This document shows, in pieces, positions 37,112 through 49,511 of a stretch of 64,000 nt of DNA. A program made the translations under genes and the position numbers. The notes beneath the pieces were generated by a model, which saw only the letters and a list, made by a program, of their open reading frames with translations, did not search any database and was not told the origin of the DNA. Origin of the DNA: Candidatus Phosphoribacter baldrii (GTDB lineage: Bacteria; Actinomycetota; Actinomycetes; Actinomycetales; Dermatophilaceae). How positions within the stretch are numbered: position 1 is the stretch's first letter; every line of letters starts with the position of its first letter. The stretch lies in assembly GCA_016704565.1 (NCBI GenBank), contig JADIZV010000002.1:62001-126000 (forward strand), in the 5' to 3' direction.

Positions 37112-40100
37112 ATGGATCAACTGACAGCGTCTGCGCCGACGCGTTCGGCTGCGGCTGCGCGCCGACGCCTCGCGCGCGCTCGGCGGAGGGTTGCGGCCGG
37201 CGTTGCTGCACTTCTGTCGACGATTGGCATCCTGGCGACAGTGACACCACTGGCCCAGGCGGCTAACAACTGTGGGGAAGGGGTGGTGACCTGTGGGACG
37301 GTGGACAAGGAGGTCGTCAACCCCAAGCCGGTCTATCAAGTCGGCGAGAGTGTCACCTATCGCTTGACGCTGCAGTGCAGCTCCCTTGAGGGCAACTGCG
37401 GCATCGGCACGGTGACTTCGACCCCAATCTGACCATCCCTGGCGGGGCGGTCGTCCTGCCTAACCCGCTGCCCTACCCGATGACTTACTCGTGGGCCGGC
37501 AACACGCTTACCCTGAAGCTGGGCAACGCCACGACCGCCTGGCCGGACGGGCCGACCTCGGCCGTATACGTCACGGCCATTGTCAAGGACTACCCGCTGA
37601 CGGCTCCGGTGGGCGTCATCAACAACCAGGCCACGTTGGCTGTCACCAAGGGGAGTTCCCTTAACTCGGCGATCGTCCCCATCAACGTTGAGAAGCCGGT
37701 GAAGGACTTCGGCCTTTCCAAGTCCTCGGCCTCGGGCATCGCCCCGGGGGAGATCTACACCTTCCAGATGAAGTTCACTCGGCCGACCCTGGTCGGGGGC
37801 ATCGACGTGACCTCCGCCGTCGTGACCGACCCCCTGCCTGCCGATCTCGAGTACGTGACGAGCACAGCCGACTATGCCTCGCCGGGGTGGACGACCTCGT
37901 ATGACTCGGCCAGCCACACCGTCACCTGGAACCTCACTGGGATCCCAGCTCGTTCGAGCATGAACTGCGATGCCCAGGGTCTCAATTGCAGCTCCTACAC
38001 CACGCTCTTCGTGACGGTAAAGGTGCCACCGAACGCTCGCCAGAGCGCTGTGCCGGCCGCCGGCACGGTCTACACCAACACGGCGACGGCCGTGTTGACC
38101 TACAAGGACGGCGGGACCGAGACGGTGACGGCGACGGGGACCCTGTCCACTGCCGCTCCCCAGCCCAACTCCTGGTTCGTGAAGGAAGGGCCGGCCAAGA
38201 TCGCCCCTGGTGGCAACATCCGCTGGCGGGTCTACGTGCAGAACACGGGCAACATGACGCTGAGCGACGCGACGGTGACCGATGCGTTGCCGACCAACAC
38301 CTTGCAGGCGCTCACCCTGGACCGGATCTACTGGGACTACAACCCCTTGACGCCCAGGGGCGGGTTGGTCACCTTCGAATTCTCCTCCGACGGTGGCACG
38401 ACCTGGGGTTCGTCAACAGTGATCGACAGCAACGTGTCGACACCATTGACCATCCCGGTGCCGGCGGGAAGCACGCACTGGCGGATGTCAACGCCAGCCC
38501 TCAAGCCTGGCCAGTACCTAACCATGTACGTCACCGCCACGGTGCCGGCCGACACATCCTTGGACGACACCATCGTCAACTGCGCGTCGATGACGTCGAC
38601 GACCCCCGGCTTCACCGCACCTGCGGACAAGTGCGTCACGACGAACGTCGACCCCGCCGAGGCCTTCATCACCCCGATCAAAGGTTTGAAGATCACCGGA
38701 CCAAATGCTCCGACGTCGGTGACTCCTCTTGAGGTATTCGACTGGATCGTCGGCTTCGCGGTGGAGTCCAGCATTCCAGTCAAGACGATGACGCTCTCGG
38801 ACGTCATCCCGCCCCAGTTCGAGGTCATCGGGGTGACCTGTTTCTCCACCCGCGGCACCGGCAGTGGTGAGGGAAGCTCGGTCCTCGATGCGCCATGCCC
38901 GTCTACGCGGCCCATCCCGGACCACACCATCCAGGTGCAGGCGGACGGCTCCGGCACGCTCGTCACTTTCAAGGACATGGTTCTGCCGACGGACACCTTG
39001 GCCGGTCAGAACTCCATCGGCTACAGCCTGCACATCCAGGTTCGGGTCAAGCCGGGCACGTCGGTGGCCGACTACACCAACACCGTCAAGGTCAACACCA
39101 ACGACCAAGTCACCACGTGTGACACCTCGTGGTACGTCCAGACGGAGACGACCGACCCGGCTGACATTGACGGGGACAACATCAAGGACGAGCTCGTCTG
39201 CACCAACAAGGCGGTCGTCAAGGTCATCGAGGCAGAGACGGTCCAGGTCCGAAAGTGGGACATCGGTGACCCGGACCTTGACAACATCTTTGAGGCCACC
39301 GGGACGACCACTGCTCCGGCTGGATCAGACGAGGCGGTCTGCCCGGACTGGGACGGCTACACTCGCTACCCTTGCGTGGCACAAACGCTGCCCGGCGGTT
39401 CATTCAGCTACCGCGTGGAAATGCAGAACGTCGGCAACGTCCCTATGACCAACTACGTGCTCTACGACGTGTTGCCGGTGATCGGCGACACGGGGGTCGG
39501 GCAACTGCTCAGCGGCGGACAGCGGGCCACCGAATGGTCACCGGTGCTCACTGGGCCGGTCGTCCTCAACTCGGCACTGTCCACGGCCACCAACAGTGGC
39601 TACGTCGTCGAGTACAACCTCACGAGCAACCCGTGCCGCCCCGAGCTGAACATCGACCTGGCGACGCCGAACGCTCCGTGGCAGACGTCGTGCGACGACA
39701 ACTGGCTCAATGAGGGCGATATCACCGACTGGACGTCGGTGAAGTCCTACCGGATCACGCTCTTCCAGCAGGCCAACGGCACCTACCCCGAGTGGGGAGC
39801 CGGTCAGACGCTGGTCTTTACCGTTCCGATGAAGGCGCCGCTGTCGGCTCCGCAATCCACCACGGACGACCCGACAACGCCGGAGGTGGAGCCTCTGGAT
39901 CTCTCCGTGGCCTGGAACTCAGTGGCCTACCGTGGGTACCGCGTCATGGCGGGCTCAGACCCCAAGTGGTTGAAGCCATCGGAGCCGCGCAAGGTCGGCA
40001 TCGTCGTGCCCTTCACCATCCCGCCGGCCGTGTCCGTTGGTGACTACTTCTGGTACGACGCCGACAAGGACGGCTTCCAGGATGCGGATGAACTGCCGGT

Positions 40101-43100
40101 GAAGAACGCCGTGGTCCGACTGCTCAACGCGGATGGAACCGAGGAACTCGGCGCGACGACGACGAACGAGAAGGGCTACTACTCCTTCGTCAACCTCGTC
40201 CCGGACACCGACTACATCATCGAATTCGTCAACCCCGACCCGGCTGCCTACACGTTCACCGAGCAGAACGCTGGAGCGGACACCTCCAACAGCCGCACCG
40301 AGGACCTGACTGACTCCGATGTGGCCGTCGCAACCGGCCGGGTGTCGTTCAACTCGGGCCCGGCGGGCGACAACCTGCCCGGCGGTCCGACTCAGGCCGA
40401 CGCCGGCACCGACAACCCCGGCCTGGACGCTGGGCTGGTGGAGAAGATCAAGTTCGTGTCGGTCGGTGACTACGTCTGGTACGACGTTGACCGTGATGGT
40501 GCCCAGGACTCGACGGAACCGGTGTATGCCGGCATGACCGTTCAGTTGCTGCACTCCAACGGAACCCCGGTCCTCGACGCTTCGGGTAACCCCCGGACGG
40601 CAACGACCGACGCAGGTGGCTACTACTCGTTCACCGACCTCGAGCCGAGCACGGCATACGTCATCAAGTTCGTCAAGAAGGCGGACGAGTCGTTCACGAC
40701 CACCAACGCCAGTGGCGTCTCGACGAACAGCCCGACCGCGGATCTGACCGACTCCGACGCTCAGTCCGACGGGACGGTCGCCTTCACCACGACGGCGACC
40801 GGGTCGAACTTGGCGAGCTCGGCGGTTGACGGCGCCAAGGCCGACAACCCGGGCATTGACGCGGGCATCGTCCGCTACAACCTGGTCCTGGACAAGGCGT
40901 TGACCTCGTCCGGCCCGTACTACGAGGGCGGGACGGTCACCTACTCGCTGACGCCGAGCAACGATGGCCCGGTCGACGCGCTGAAGGGCTGGTCGGTCAC
41001 CGACATCCTGCCGGTGGGTCTGACGCTGGTCTCGATGACGGGAACCGGCTACGACTGCACCACCACCCCGGGCACCTGCGTCAGCACGGACACCGGGTTG
41101 GCGGCAGGTCAGAAGGGCAACGTCATCACCGTCACGGCGACGATCGGCGCGAACGTCACCGGCGACCTGAAGAACGTCGCCTATGTGTCGCCGTCGCAGA
41201 ACGATGGCCCGGAGACGATCCCGTTGGTGACTCCGGACCTGACGACCGACACCACTCAGCCGAACACAGACAACGACGACGAGCAGAAGATCACCGTCTT
41301 GTCGAAGGTGTCGATCGGTGACTATGTGTGGTTGGACGTCAACCGCGACGGTCTGCAGGCCGGCGAGGCCGGCATTGCCGGTGTCACGGTGACGCTGACC
41401 GACGCTGCCGGCGCCACCCGTTCGACGACGACCGACGCGTCTGGCTACTACTGGTTCGACGACCTCACGCCGGGTGCGGCATACACTCTGACGTTCACCA
41501 AGCCCACCGGCTATGTGTGGACGACCCAGAATGTCGCTGGCGACACGGCCGACAAGGACGCTGGAACCGACTCGGACGTGAACCCGGCCGATGGCAAGGT
41601 CTCCTTCACGGCTCCGACCTCCGGCTCCAACCGCACCGGCGCGCTGGTGACGGACAACCCGACGCTCGACGCTGGTTTGATCGAGTTGGTGTCGGTGGGT
41701 GACTACACCTGGTTGGACGTCAACCGGGATGGTATCCAGGATGCTGGGGAGTCTCCGTTGGCTGGCGTGACGGTCAACTTGTACGACGCCGCTGGTGGGT
41801 TGGTGGGTACAAAGACCACCGACGCTGCCGGGTACTACTGGTTCACGGATTTGCTGGCTGGTGCGACGTACACGATCGAGTTCGTGAAGCCTGCGGGTTA
41901 CACGTACACGCCGGTCGTGAACGCTGACCCGACGGCCAACAAGGACGGTGGCCTGGACTCGGATGCTCCGGTGACCGACGGCAAGGTGACGTTCGTGGCT
42001 GAGGCCACCGGCAGCAACGCTGCGGGTGCGAAGGCGACGGATAACCCGACGATTGATGCTGGGTTCGTTGAGCTGGTGTCGATTGGTGACTATGTCTGGT
42101 ATGACCGGAACCGGGATGGCCTGCAGGGTGCGGTCGCGGACGAGCCGGTGGTGGCGGGTGTCGTGGTGAACTTGTATGCCGCGGATGGGACGACGTTGGT
42201 CAAGACGACGACGACGAACGCTGCCGGGTTCTACTCGTTCACCGACCTGTTGGCGGGTGCCACCTATGTGGTCGAGTTCGTGAAGCCTGCTGACACGGTG
42301 TTCACCCAAGCGAATGCGGTGGGTAACACCGAGGACACGAAGGATTCGGATGCGAATGTGTCGACGGGTCGGGTGACGGTGGTTGCTCCGACGTCGGGTG
42401 CGAACTCGGCGACGACTCCGGACAACCCGACGATCGATGCCGGTTTGATCGAGTTGGTGTCGATTGGTGACTTCGTCTGGTATGACCGGAACCGGGATGG
42501 TCAGCAGTCTGCTGGGGAGCCGGCGGTGCCGGGTGTGATCGTCAACTTGACTGGACCGGATGGGTTCTCCGCGTCGACGACGACGGACGCGAACGGGTTC
42601 TACTCGTTCAACAACTTGATCGGTGGGGTCACCTACACGGTTGAGTTCGTTAAGCCGGCGGACACGATCTTCACCTCGCAGAACACGGGTGCGGATGCGA
42701 CCGATTCGGACGCGGATGTGGTGACCGGCAAGGTGACGTTCCCGGCGCCGGTGTCGGGGAACAACTCGTTGACGGCTCCGGATGACCCGTCGATCGATGC
42801 TGGGTTGGTTGAGTTGGTGTCGGTCGGTGACTACGTGTGGTGGGACACCAACCGGGATGGCCTGCAGGACGGCACCGATGTCCCGCTCAAGGACGTGGTC
42901 GTCCACCTGCTCGACGCCGCCGGCAACCCGGCAGTCTTGCCGGGTGGCGCGCCGGTCACGGCGACGACCGACGCGGCTGGCGCCTACTGGTTCACCAACC
43001 TCATCGCTGGGGTGACCTACCAGGTCAAGTTCGACACGCCAACGCAGTACGTGGCGACGACGAGCAATGTCTCTGGGGACACCTCCAACTCGGCGACGGC

Positions 43101-45477
43101 TGACCTGACTGACTCTGACCCGATCGCGGGCGTGGTGACGTTCACGGCTCCGGTGACCGGCGACAACAAGGCCGGTGCCGAGGTCACGGACAACCCGGGT
43201 CTGGACGCGGGCTTCGTCAAGCTGGTGTCGGTGGGTGACTACGTCTGGTACGACGCGAACCGTGACGGCGTGCAGTCTGAGGGTGAGTTGCCGGTCGAGG
43301 GCGTTGTCGTGAACTTGTATGACAAGGACGGCAAGCTGGTTGATTCGGCGACGACGAACGCAGATGGGTTCTACTCGTTCATCAACCTGCTGGCTGGTGC
43401 GACGTACACGATTGAGTTCGTGAAGCCTGCGAACACGATCTTCACCGCGGCGGAAGCTGGGGCGAAGGATGTCGATTCGAACGCTGACGTGGTGTTCGGG
43501 AAGTACACCTTCCCGGCTCCCACGGATGGTCTGAACTCGGCGACCACCCCGGATGACCCGACGATCGATGCTGGTTTGATCGAGTTGGTCTCGATTGGTG
43601 ACTACGTCTGGTGGGACCGCGACCTGGATGGTCTGCAGTCTGAGGGTGAGCCGGTGGTTGCTGGCGTGACGGTGAACCTGATGGACGCTGACGGCAACCC
43701 GGCCGTGTTGCCTGGCGGTGCGCCGGTGACGACCACGACGAATGCTGCTGGGTTCTACTCGTTCACCAACTTGGTGGCTGGTGTGACCTATCAGGTGCAG
43801 TTCGTAAAGCCCGCGGACACGATCTTCACGTCGCAGGACGTGGAGGGTGATGTCAGCAACGACACCACCACGGATGTGGCTGATTCGGATGCTCACGAGG
43901 TGACCGGTCTGGTGACGGTGGTGGCTCCGGCCACGGGTACGAACTCGGCGACGGATCCGGACAACCCAACGATCGACGCTGGTCTGATCGAGTTGGTGTC
44001 GGTCGGCAACTATGTCTGGTTGGACATCAACCGGGATGGTTTGCAGTCTGAGGGTGAACCGGTGGTTGCTGGTGTCACGGTCAACTTGCTGGATGCCGAG
44101 GGCAACCCGGCGGTCCTGCCGGGTGACGCGTCGGTGACGACGGTGACCGATGAGAACGGGTACTACGCGTTCAACAACCTGATCGGTGGGGTGACCTACC
44201 GGATCGAGTTCGTCACGCCCGAGGGCAAGGTGTTGACCTTCCAAGACGTGGAGGGCGACACCAGCAACAGCATCGAGACCGACGTGGCTGACTCGGACGC
44301 TGACCAGCTCACTGGCTTGGTGGAGTTCGTTGCTCCGGTGACTGGTGACAACCTGATCGACCCGATGCTGGTGGACAACCCAACGATCGATGCTGGGTTG
44401 GTCACGTTGGTGTCGGTCGGTGACTACGTGTGGTACGACGTGGACCGTGACGGTGTCCAGGACGAGGGCGAAGCCCCGGTGCCTGGTGTGACGGTCAACC
44501 TGTACGACGAGGACGGCGAGTTGTTGGCGACCGCGACCACGGACGAGAACGGGTTCTACTCGTTCACCGATCTGTGGGCCGGTGCCACGTACACGATCGA
44601 GTTCGTCAAGCCGGCTGGGACGTCGTTCACGTCGATGGGTGCCGGTGAGGATGACACGGTCGACTCGAACGCCGACGTGGTGTCCGGGGCGTACACCTTC
44701 CAGGCCCCGGCTGACGGGTCCAACTCGGCCATCACGCCGGATGACCCGACGATCGATGCGGGTCTGGTGAAGTACAACCTGAACCTGGTGAAGAAGTTGG
44801 TTGGTCCGCGGGTGGTGAACCCTGGGGACACGGTGACGTTTACGTTGACTCCGCACAACGACGGACCGGTCAACGCGTTGGCCGGCTGGTCGGTCACTGA
44901 GGTCATGCCTGAGGGGTTGACGTTGGTGTCGATGTCTGGGCAGGGGTACACGTGCACGGGGAATGTGTGTGTTGCTTCTGGTGTGCTGCCAGCGGGTGAG
45001 TTTGGTCCGGTGGTGACGGTGACCGCGACAGTGACACACACGTACTTGGGTTTGTCCCGGAACGTGGCTTACGTGGACAGGGCGCCTGGGGATGGGGATG
45101 AGACGATCCCGTTGGGTCCGGTTCCTGCTCCGGGGACGGACACGGACTTGACAGCGACGGACAATGATGATGCTGCTGCTGTGATCATCGTGCCGAAGCC
45201 GACTCCGACGACGACTCCGACTGGCACGGTGACGCCAACTCCGAGCCCGACGGTAACGCCATCTCCGAATCCGACTGTCACTCCGACTGGGACGGCGACT
45301 CCCACGGGGTCGGTCACCCCGTCCCCGAGCCCATCCTCGACCGGTACGGACGGTGGTAGCCCCCTGCCGCAGACCGGAACGGACTCGCTTTGGGTGGTAG
45401 TCGGCGGCCTTCTGCTCGTCGCGGTTGGCGGCATTATCCTGGTGGCCTCCCGGCGGCGCCGGTCCACGCAGGAGTGA
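37112..45477 (+). CDS. Giant LPXTG surface adhesin with SdrD-B repeats (frameshifted)
   Basis: About 2,790 residues if joined. The ATG at 37112 gives a long Sec signal peptide ending TPLAQA. After residue ~100 the frame breaks near 37414: the first frame stops at 37432 and the rest continues one frame over, uninterrupted to 45477. Next come several DUF11-like domains (to about 39990), then 11 SdrD-B repeats starting at 40030, 40456, 41308, 41689, 42076, 42457, 42817, 43225, 43588, 43996 and 44410. Each opens VSVGDYVWYDxNRDG, a likely calcium loop. DUF11-like domains lie at 40870-41290 and 44770-45190. A Pro/Thr/Ser stalk, LPQTG, a membrane helix and RRRR end it. Sortase substrate. Confidence 0.9.
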
Positions 45478-45509
45478 TCCAGTAACGAGGTGGTGACCTC
45501 GTTGTGACA

Positions 45510-45547
45510 GACCCGGCCCGGGCGACTTCAGTCGCCCGGGCCGGGTC
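45510..45547 (+). terminator. Perfect 17-bp hairpin after the adhesin
   Basis: GACCCGGCCCGGGCGAC, a TTCA loop and its exact complement at 45531-45547, 32 bases after the adhesin stop. An intrinsic terminator of the GC-rich type without a U-tract. The mobile-element region starts directly after it. Confidence 0.85.
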
Positions 45548-46237
45548 GGTTGGGAATTACGTCAGCTTGTCCGGGTGAGGTCATGGCGTCGAAGCAACGG
45601 CGGGTCTGACTGGTCCTGTCGGTGGGCGGCTGGGAGGGTCGGGCCATGGCTGGGACGCGCAGGATGTTGACGGCTTCGGATCGGGTGGAGATCTCGACGG
45701 GGTTGAAGGCGGGTTGGACGATCACGCGGATCGCGGGGCACATCGGCCGGGACAAGTCGGTGGTCTCGCGGGAGGTGGCGCGTAACTCGACGCGGACTCG
45801 GGGGTATCGGATGGTCCGGGCAGACTGCCAAGCAGCCAGGCGTCGTGCTCGCCCCCAGGTGGGCAAGGTCGCGGCCAGTGTGGTGTTGTCCGCGCGGGTG
45901 CGCGCGGACCTGAAACAGGGCCGTTCCCCGAAGGCGATCGCGGGCCGGCTGGCGGCAGAGGCTGCCGATCCGGGCCTGCCGGTGGCGTTCGGGGCGCCGA
46001 ACGCGCATGGTGAGCGGGTGAGCCATGAAGCGGTATACGCCTACATCTATGCCCTGCCCAAGGGAGAACTGGCCCGGCACGGGATCATGCTGAGTCCAAA
46101 CGCACCCGCCGAAAGCCACGTAAACCGTTGGGAGAGCGCAAGACTGGCCCGATCGTGGGGATGCGTTCGATCCATGACCGCCCAGCCGAGGTCGAAGGCC
46201 GGAAAGTCCCCGGGCATTGGGAATCTCAATGGTCTTG

Positions 46238-47473
46238 TCAAGCGGCTGCTGGGGTCCGCAGGGGTGGTTGCGTGGTGTAGGTGCGGTGGTCGCGGATCAG
46301 GGCCCACAGGACGTCGACGCGTCGGCGGGCGAGGGCGATCAGGGCTTGCTTGTGAGTGCGGCCGGCGTCGCGTTTCTTCTGGTAGTGGTCGCGGTTGACG
46401 CCCTCGGTGCGCAGGCTGGATAGGGCCGAGAGGTACAGGGCGTGCCTTAGCGGTCGGGAGTAGCGGCGGGGTTTGTGGACGTTGCCGACTCGCCGTCCGG
46501 AGTCCTTCGGGACGGGCACCAGCCCAGCCGCGGCGGCGAGGTGACCGGGGTCGGGGTAGCTGCTGAGGTCGCCGACAGCGGTGAGCAGCATCGCGCCGAG
46601 GACGGGTCCGAAGCCGGGCATCGACTCGATCGCCCTCGCGTGGGGGTGGGCCCGAAACGCGGTGGCCAGCTGGGCCTCGAGGGTCTTGAGTCGTTCGTCC
46701 AGGGCCAGGATGTCGGCCGCGAGCTCGACGACGAGAGCAGCAGCGACGTCCTCGCCGGGCAAGCGCACCTGCTGGGCGCGGGCTGCCTCGATCGCTCGCG
46801 CAGCGACCAGCGCGCAGGAGCGGACCCCGCGGGCTCGCAGCCATCGCGTCAGGCGGGTCTGACCGATCCTGGTCAGCCGTTGCGGCGTCGGGTACCCCGT
46901 CAGCAACACCATCGCGCCCTTGTGGGTGCCGTACTCGAACGCCCGCTCCAACGCGGGCGCCACGCTCGTCAGCAGCGACCGCAGCCGGTTCAGCATCCGC
47001 ACCCGGTCAGCGACCAGGTCCGCCCGCCGCGTGGTCAGCAACATCAACTCCTGGCTGCTGTCGGACGCGGACGTGACCACCGGCAGGCCGCGGCGGACCC
47101 GGGCGGTCTCCGCGATGACGAACGCGTCCTTGGCGTCGGTCTTGCCCTCCCCGACGTAGGCGGTGCTCATCGTGTTCACAACCTGGCCGGCGACATACCG
47201 TACCTCCTGACCTGCGACGGTCAGCAGCGTCAGCAGCAACACCGAGAGGGTGTCGACGATGTCGACCGCCCAGGTGACCTCGGCCCCGTAGCTGGTCGCC
47301 TTCTCGATGACCGCGGTCAGGTCGCCCTCGTCGTTGGCGACCTTCCGGGACAGCAGGACCCGTCCCTGATCGTCGAGCAGGCACACCCAGTGCGAGGCCT
47401 TGCCGATGTCGACCCCTGCGTACAGCTGACGTGCCAACGGCGCGGACGACGGTGATGGTTCGGTGGTGCCCAC
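46238..47473 (-). CDS. IS110-family transposase (DEDD recombinase)
   Basis: Intact protein of 411 residues. N-terminal RuvC-like DEDD domain: QLYAGVDIGKASHWVCLLD (first Asp), VTWAVDIVDT and GEGKTDAKDAFVIAETAR. C-terminal transposase_20 domain around IESMPGFGPVLGAMLLTAVGDLSSYPDPGHLAAAAGLVP, with the conserved Ser block. The GTG at 47473 has AAGGAG eight bases upstream; the longer start at 47524 is less likely. The only complete transposase in this island apart from the tyrosine recombinases. Confidence 0.93.
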   Translation of the reverse strand: MGTTEPSPSSAPLARQLYAGVDIGKASHWVCLLDDQGRVLLSRKVANDEGDLTAVIEKATSYGAEVTWAVDIVDTLSVLLLTLLTVAGQEVRYVAGQVVNTMSTAYVGEGKTDAKDAFVIAETARVRRGLPVVTSASDSSQELMLLTTRRADLVADRVRMLNRLRSLLTSVAPALERAFEYGTHKGAMVLLTGYPTPQRLTRIGQTRLTRWLRARGVRSCALVAARAIEAARAQQVRLPGEDVAAALVVELAADILALDERLKTLEAQLATAFRAHPHARAIESMPGFGPVLGAMLLTAVGDLSSYPDPGHLAAAAGLVPVPKDSGRRVGNVHKPRRYSRPLRHALYLSALSSLRTEGVNRDHYQKKRDAGRTHKQALIALARRRVDVLWALIRDHRTYTTQPPLRTPAAA

Positions 47474-47479
47474 AGCAGC

Positions 47480-47684
47480 TCCTTGCTCCTTGGAAACGGT
47501 GTCCTGCCCGGGACCGTGGAGCACCCCACCGACACATCCGTAACCAGCGACCTATGCGCACATCTCAATCAGCGGCCAAGGGTGCCCCGGAGAGCCGGGC
47601 GGACACTCCCAGTAAGCGACAACCACCGCAAGGCGACCTCAGCCACACCCGACTCTCCCGGGCACCCTCAGTCTTACGGAGGGC
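47480..47684 (-). ncRNA. Candidate bridge RNA region of the IS110 element
   Basis: IS110-group elements transcribe a structured bridge (seek) RNA from the non-coding end upstream of the transposase; its two loops pair with target and donor DNA. This element has about 210 non-coding bases in that position. I cannot fold it reliably by eye, so the exact ends and loops are not assigned; the call rests on location and family knowledge. Confidence 0.45.
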
Positions 47685-48186
47685 GATTTGATCATCGGCC
47701 GGGCCGGCAAGACCGCCGCAGCCACGTTGGTGGAGCGGACCACCCGGTTCACCGCGATCCTCGGGCTGCCGTTCGGTAAAGACAGCACCGGGCTGGCTGA
47801 CGCCCTGATCGAGCACACGACCGTCCTGCCGGCGTTGTTCCGTAAGACCCTCACCTGGGACCAAGGATCCGAGATGGCCCGCCACACCCACCTAGCCCAG
47901 GCCACTGGCCTGGAGGTCTACTTCGCCGACCCGCGCTCACGCTGGCAGCGGGGCAGCAACGAGAACACCAACCGGCGGATCCGCCGCTACCTGCCCAAGG
48001 GCACCGACATCACCGACCACCAGCCCTACCTGAACGCCATCGCCGAAGAACTCAACGAGATGCCCATGAAGTGCCTGGACTGGCTCACCCCACGCGAAGC
48101 CTACGAACGCCTCCTGACCAGCGACGTTGCTTCCACGGCTTGACCCTGCCCCGCCCCCACGCGACAGTTGACGGAAGTTAATGGGC

Positions 48187-48318
48187 TCATCCCAATTGAG
48201 GGTGTAGTTGTGGTCTGAATCCGCCGGCCTCTAGGAGGCAGCGGGTGATGTAGTTGGTGAGGTTGCGGAAGCCGAGGGCGGAGCCGCGCAGGTGTTCGAG
48301 TCGGCCGTTGATCGGAGG
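48187..48318 (-). pseudogene. C-terminal scrap of an ISL3-type transposase
   Basis: The minus strand reads INGRLEHLRGSALGFRNLTN then YITRCLLEAGGFRPQLHPQLG and a stop. This is the usual end of ISL3 transposases. The rest is missing; the IS3 relic begins right beside it. Confidence 0.7.
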
Positions 48319-48345
48319 GTGTCAAGCGGGTTGAGACACGTCTGG

Positions 48346-49405
48346 TTATGCGGTCTGTATGAGGGCCTCCTGTGAGGGCTGGTTGATCCAGGCGACGGCG
48401 GGCAGTTTCGGTGGCTGGGGTCGGCGGTTCCCGAAGCGCTCGGGGTGGGCGGTGTAGGCGGCATTCAGGGTCTGCTGCCGTAGGGCGCGGACCTCGGTCG
48501 CGGTGCCGAAGTGCACTGACGCCGGGGTGTGCAGGCCGATCCCGGAGTGGCGATGATCGTGGTTGTTGTAGCTGAAGAACCGCTCCCCCGAACGCACGGG
48601 CATCGGCCAGCGAGCCGAACCGCTCGGGGAAGACCGGGGCGTACTTCAACGTCTTGAACGCGGCCTCGCTGTAGGGGTTGTCGTTCGACACGTGCGGACG
48701 CGAGTGCGAGCGGGCGACGCCAAGGTCGACCATCAGCTGGGCGACGGGTTTCGAGGTCATTGAGGTGCCGCGGTCGGCGTGGACCGCCTGGGGGATGCCG
48801 TGTACGCCCATCGCCTGCTCGAGCATGGTCTTGGCGATCTGGCTGTCCTCACTGGCGGCGATCGTCCAGGCCACGACGAAGCGCGAGAAGATGTCGAGCA
48901 CCACGTAGAGGTCGTAGTAGACCCCGCGGTTTGGGCCACGGAGCTTGGTGATATCCCATGACCAGACCTGCCCCGGCTTGGTGGCCACCAACTCGGGCTT
49001 GGTCCTGGCCGGGTGCGTGGCCTGGGCACGGCGCTCACCGCCAGCCCCGTGGGCGCGCAGGATCCGGTGCATCGTCGACATTGAGCACAGGTAGGTGCCC
49101 TCGTCCAGCAGCGTCGCCCAGGTCTGGGCCACCGACTTGTCGACGAACCGGTCACTGGTCAACACGCCGAGCACCCGCTGGCGTTCAGCCTCGTTGAGCG
49201 CGTTCGGCGGCGTCGTCCGAGCCCCGCTGCTCGGGCCGGTTTGGGTGCCTTGGCCCGGTAGTGACTGCCGCGAGGGCGGCCGAGCAGGTCGCAGGCGGTC
49301 TTGACGTTGGTATGCGAGGCGAGCTCGTCGACCAGCGGTTTGATCACCGCGGCGACCGCTTCGGCGGCTCCGCGCTCTCGGAGAGCGTCTCCAAGAGCGG
49401 CTTGA
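48346..49405 (-). pseudogene. IS3-family OrfB transposase, two frameshifts
   Basis: Pieces in three frames: ERGAAEAVAAVIKPLVDELA with ACDLLGRPRGSHYRAK (from 49405), then ALNEAERQRVLGVLTSDRFV through VWSWDITKLRGPNRGVYYDL, DIFSRFVVAW, HADRGTSMTSKPVAQLM (rve catalytic core), then ERFFSYNNHDHRHSGIGLHT to the stop at 48346. The breaks fall at a G-run near 49217 and at the five-base run near 48587, so both are homopolymer indels. Confidence 0.85.
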
Positions 49406-49511
49406 TATGTAGGTGATCGGCGCGTTGGTCCCGGGCGGTTCCCAGCCGCGGGTGGAGGCTCGTGCTGAGACATCCGTCGAGGAGGTTGCGACGTCTGATT
49501 TCGGGTCATTC

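Larger units (their letters stand above)
46227..47684 (-). mobile_element. IS110-family element inserted in the IS30 relic
   Basis: The IS30 reading frame is cut after GAA TCT (46226) and resumes with GAT TTG at 47685, giving an insert of about 1,458 bp (edges uncertain by a few bases). There are no inverted repeats and no clear target duplication, as expected for IS110. The transposase runs on the minus strand with only about 11 bases after its stop and about 210 bases before its start, the layout in which IS110 elements encode their bridge RNA. Confidence 0.85.
45646..48143 (+). pseudogene. IS30-family transposase, frameshifted and split by IS110
   Basis: The N-terminal half starts MAGTRRMLTASDRVEISTGL with the IS30 helix-turn-helix (ITRIAGHIGRDKSVVSREVARN) and runs to ALPKGELARHGIML. 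One base is lost near 46093, after which SKRTRRKPRKPLGERKTG and GRKVPGHWES follow in another frame to 46226. The IS110 element then intervenes, and the sequence resumes at 47685 with DLIIGRAGKTAAATLVERTTRF, the DDE core TWDQGSEMARH, and ends at 48143 with EAYERLLTSDVASTA. Weak end repeats (CGTCAGCTTGTC near 45560; CGTCAACTGTC on the other strand near 48170) mark its limits. Confidence 0.88.

Noticed and set aside
39955..45039. Antisense open frame of 1,694 codons opposite the adhesin
   Set aside because: It is the complement of a repetitive high-GC gene whose codon choice avoids stops on the other strand. The predicted protein is Arg/His/Val-rich with no domain or start signal, while the sense strand is clearly a surface protein.
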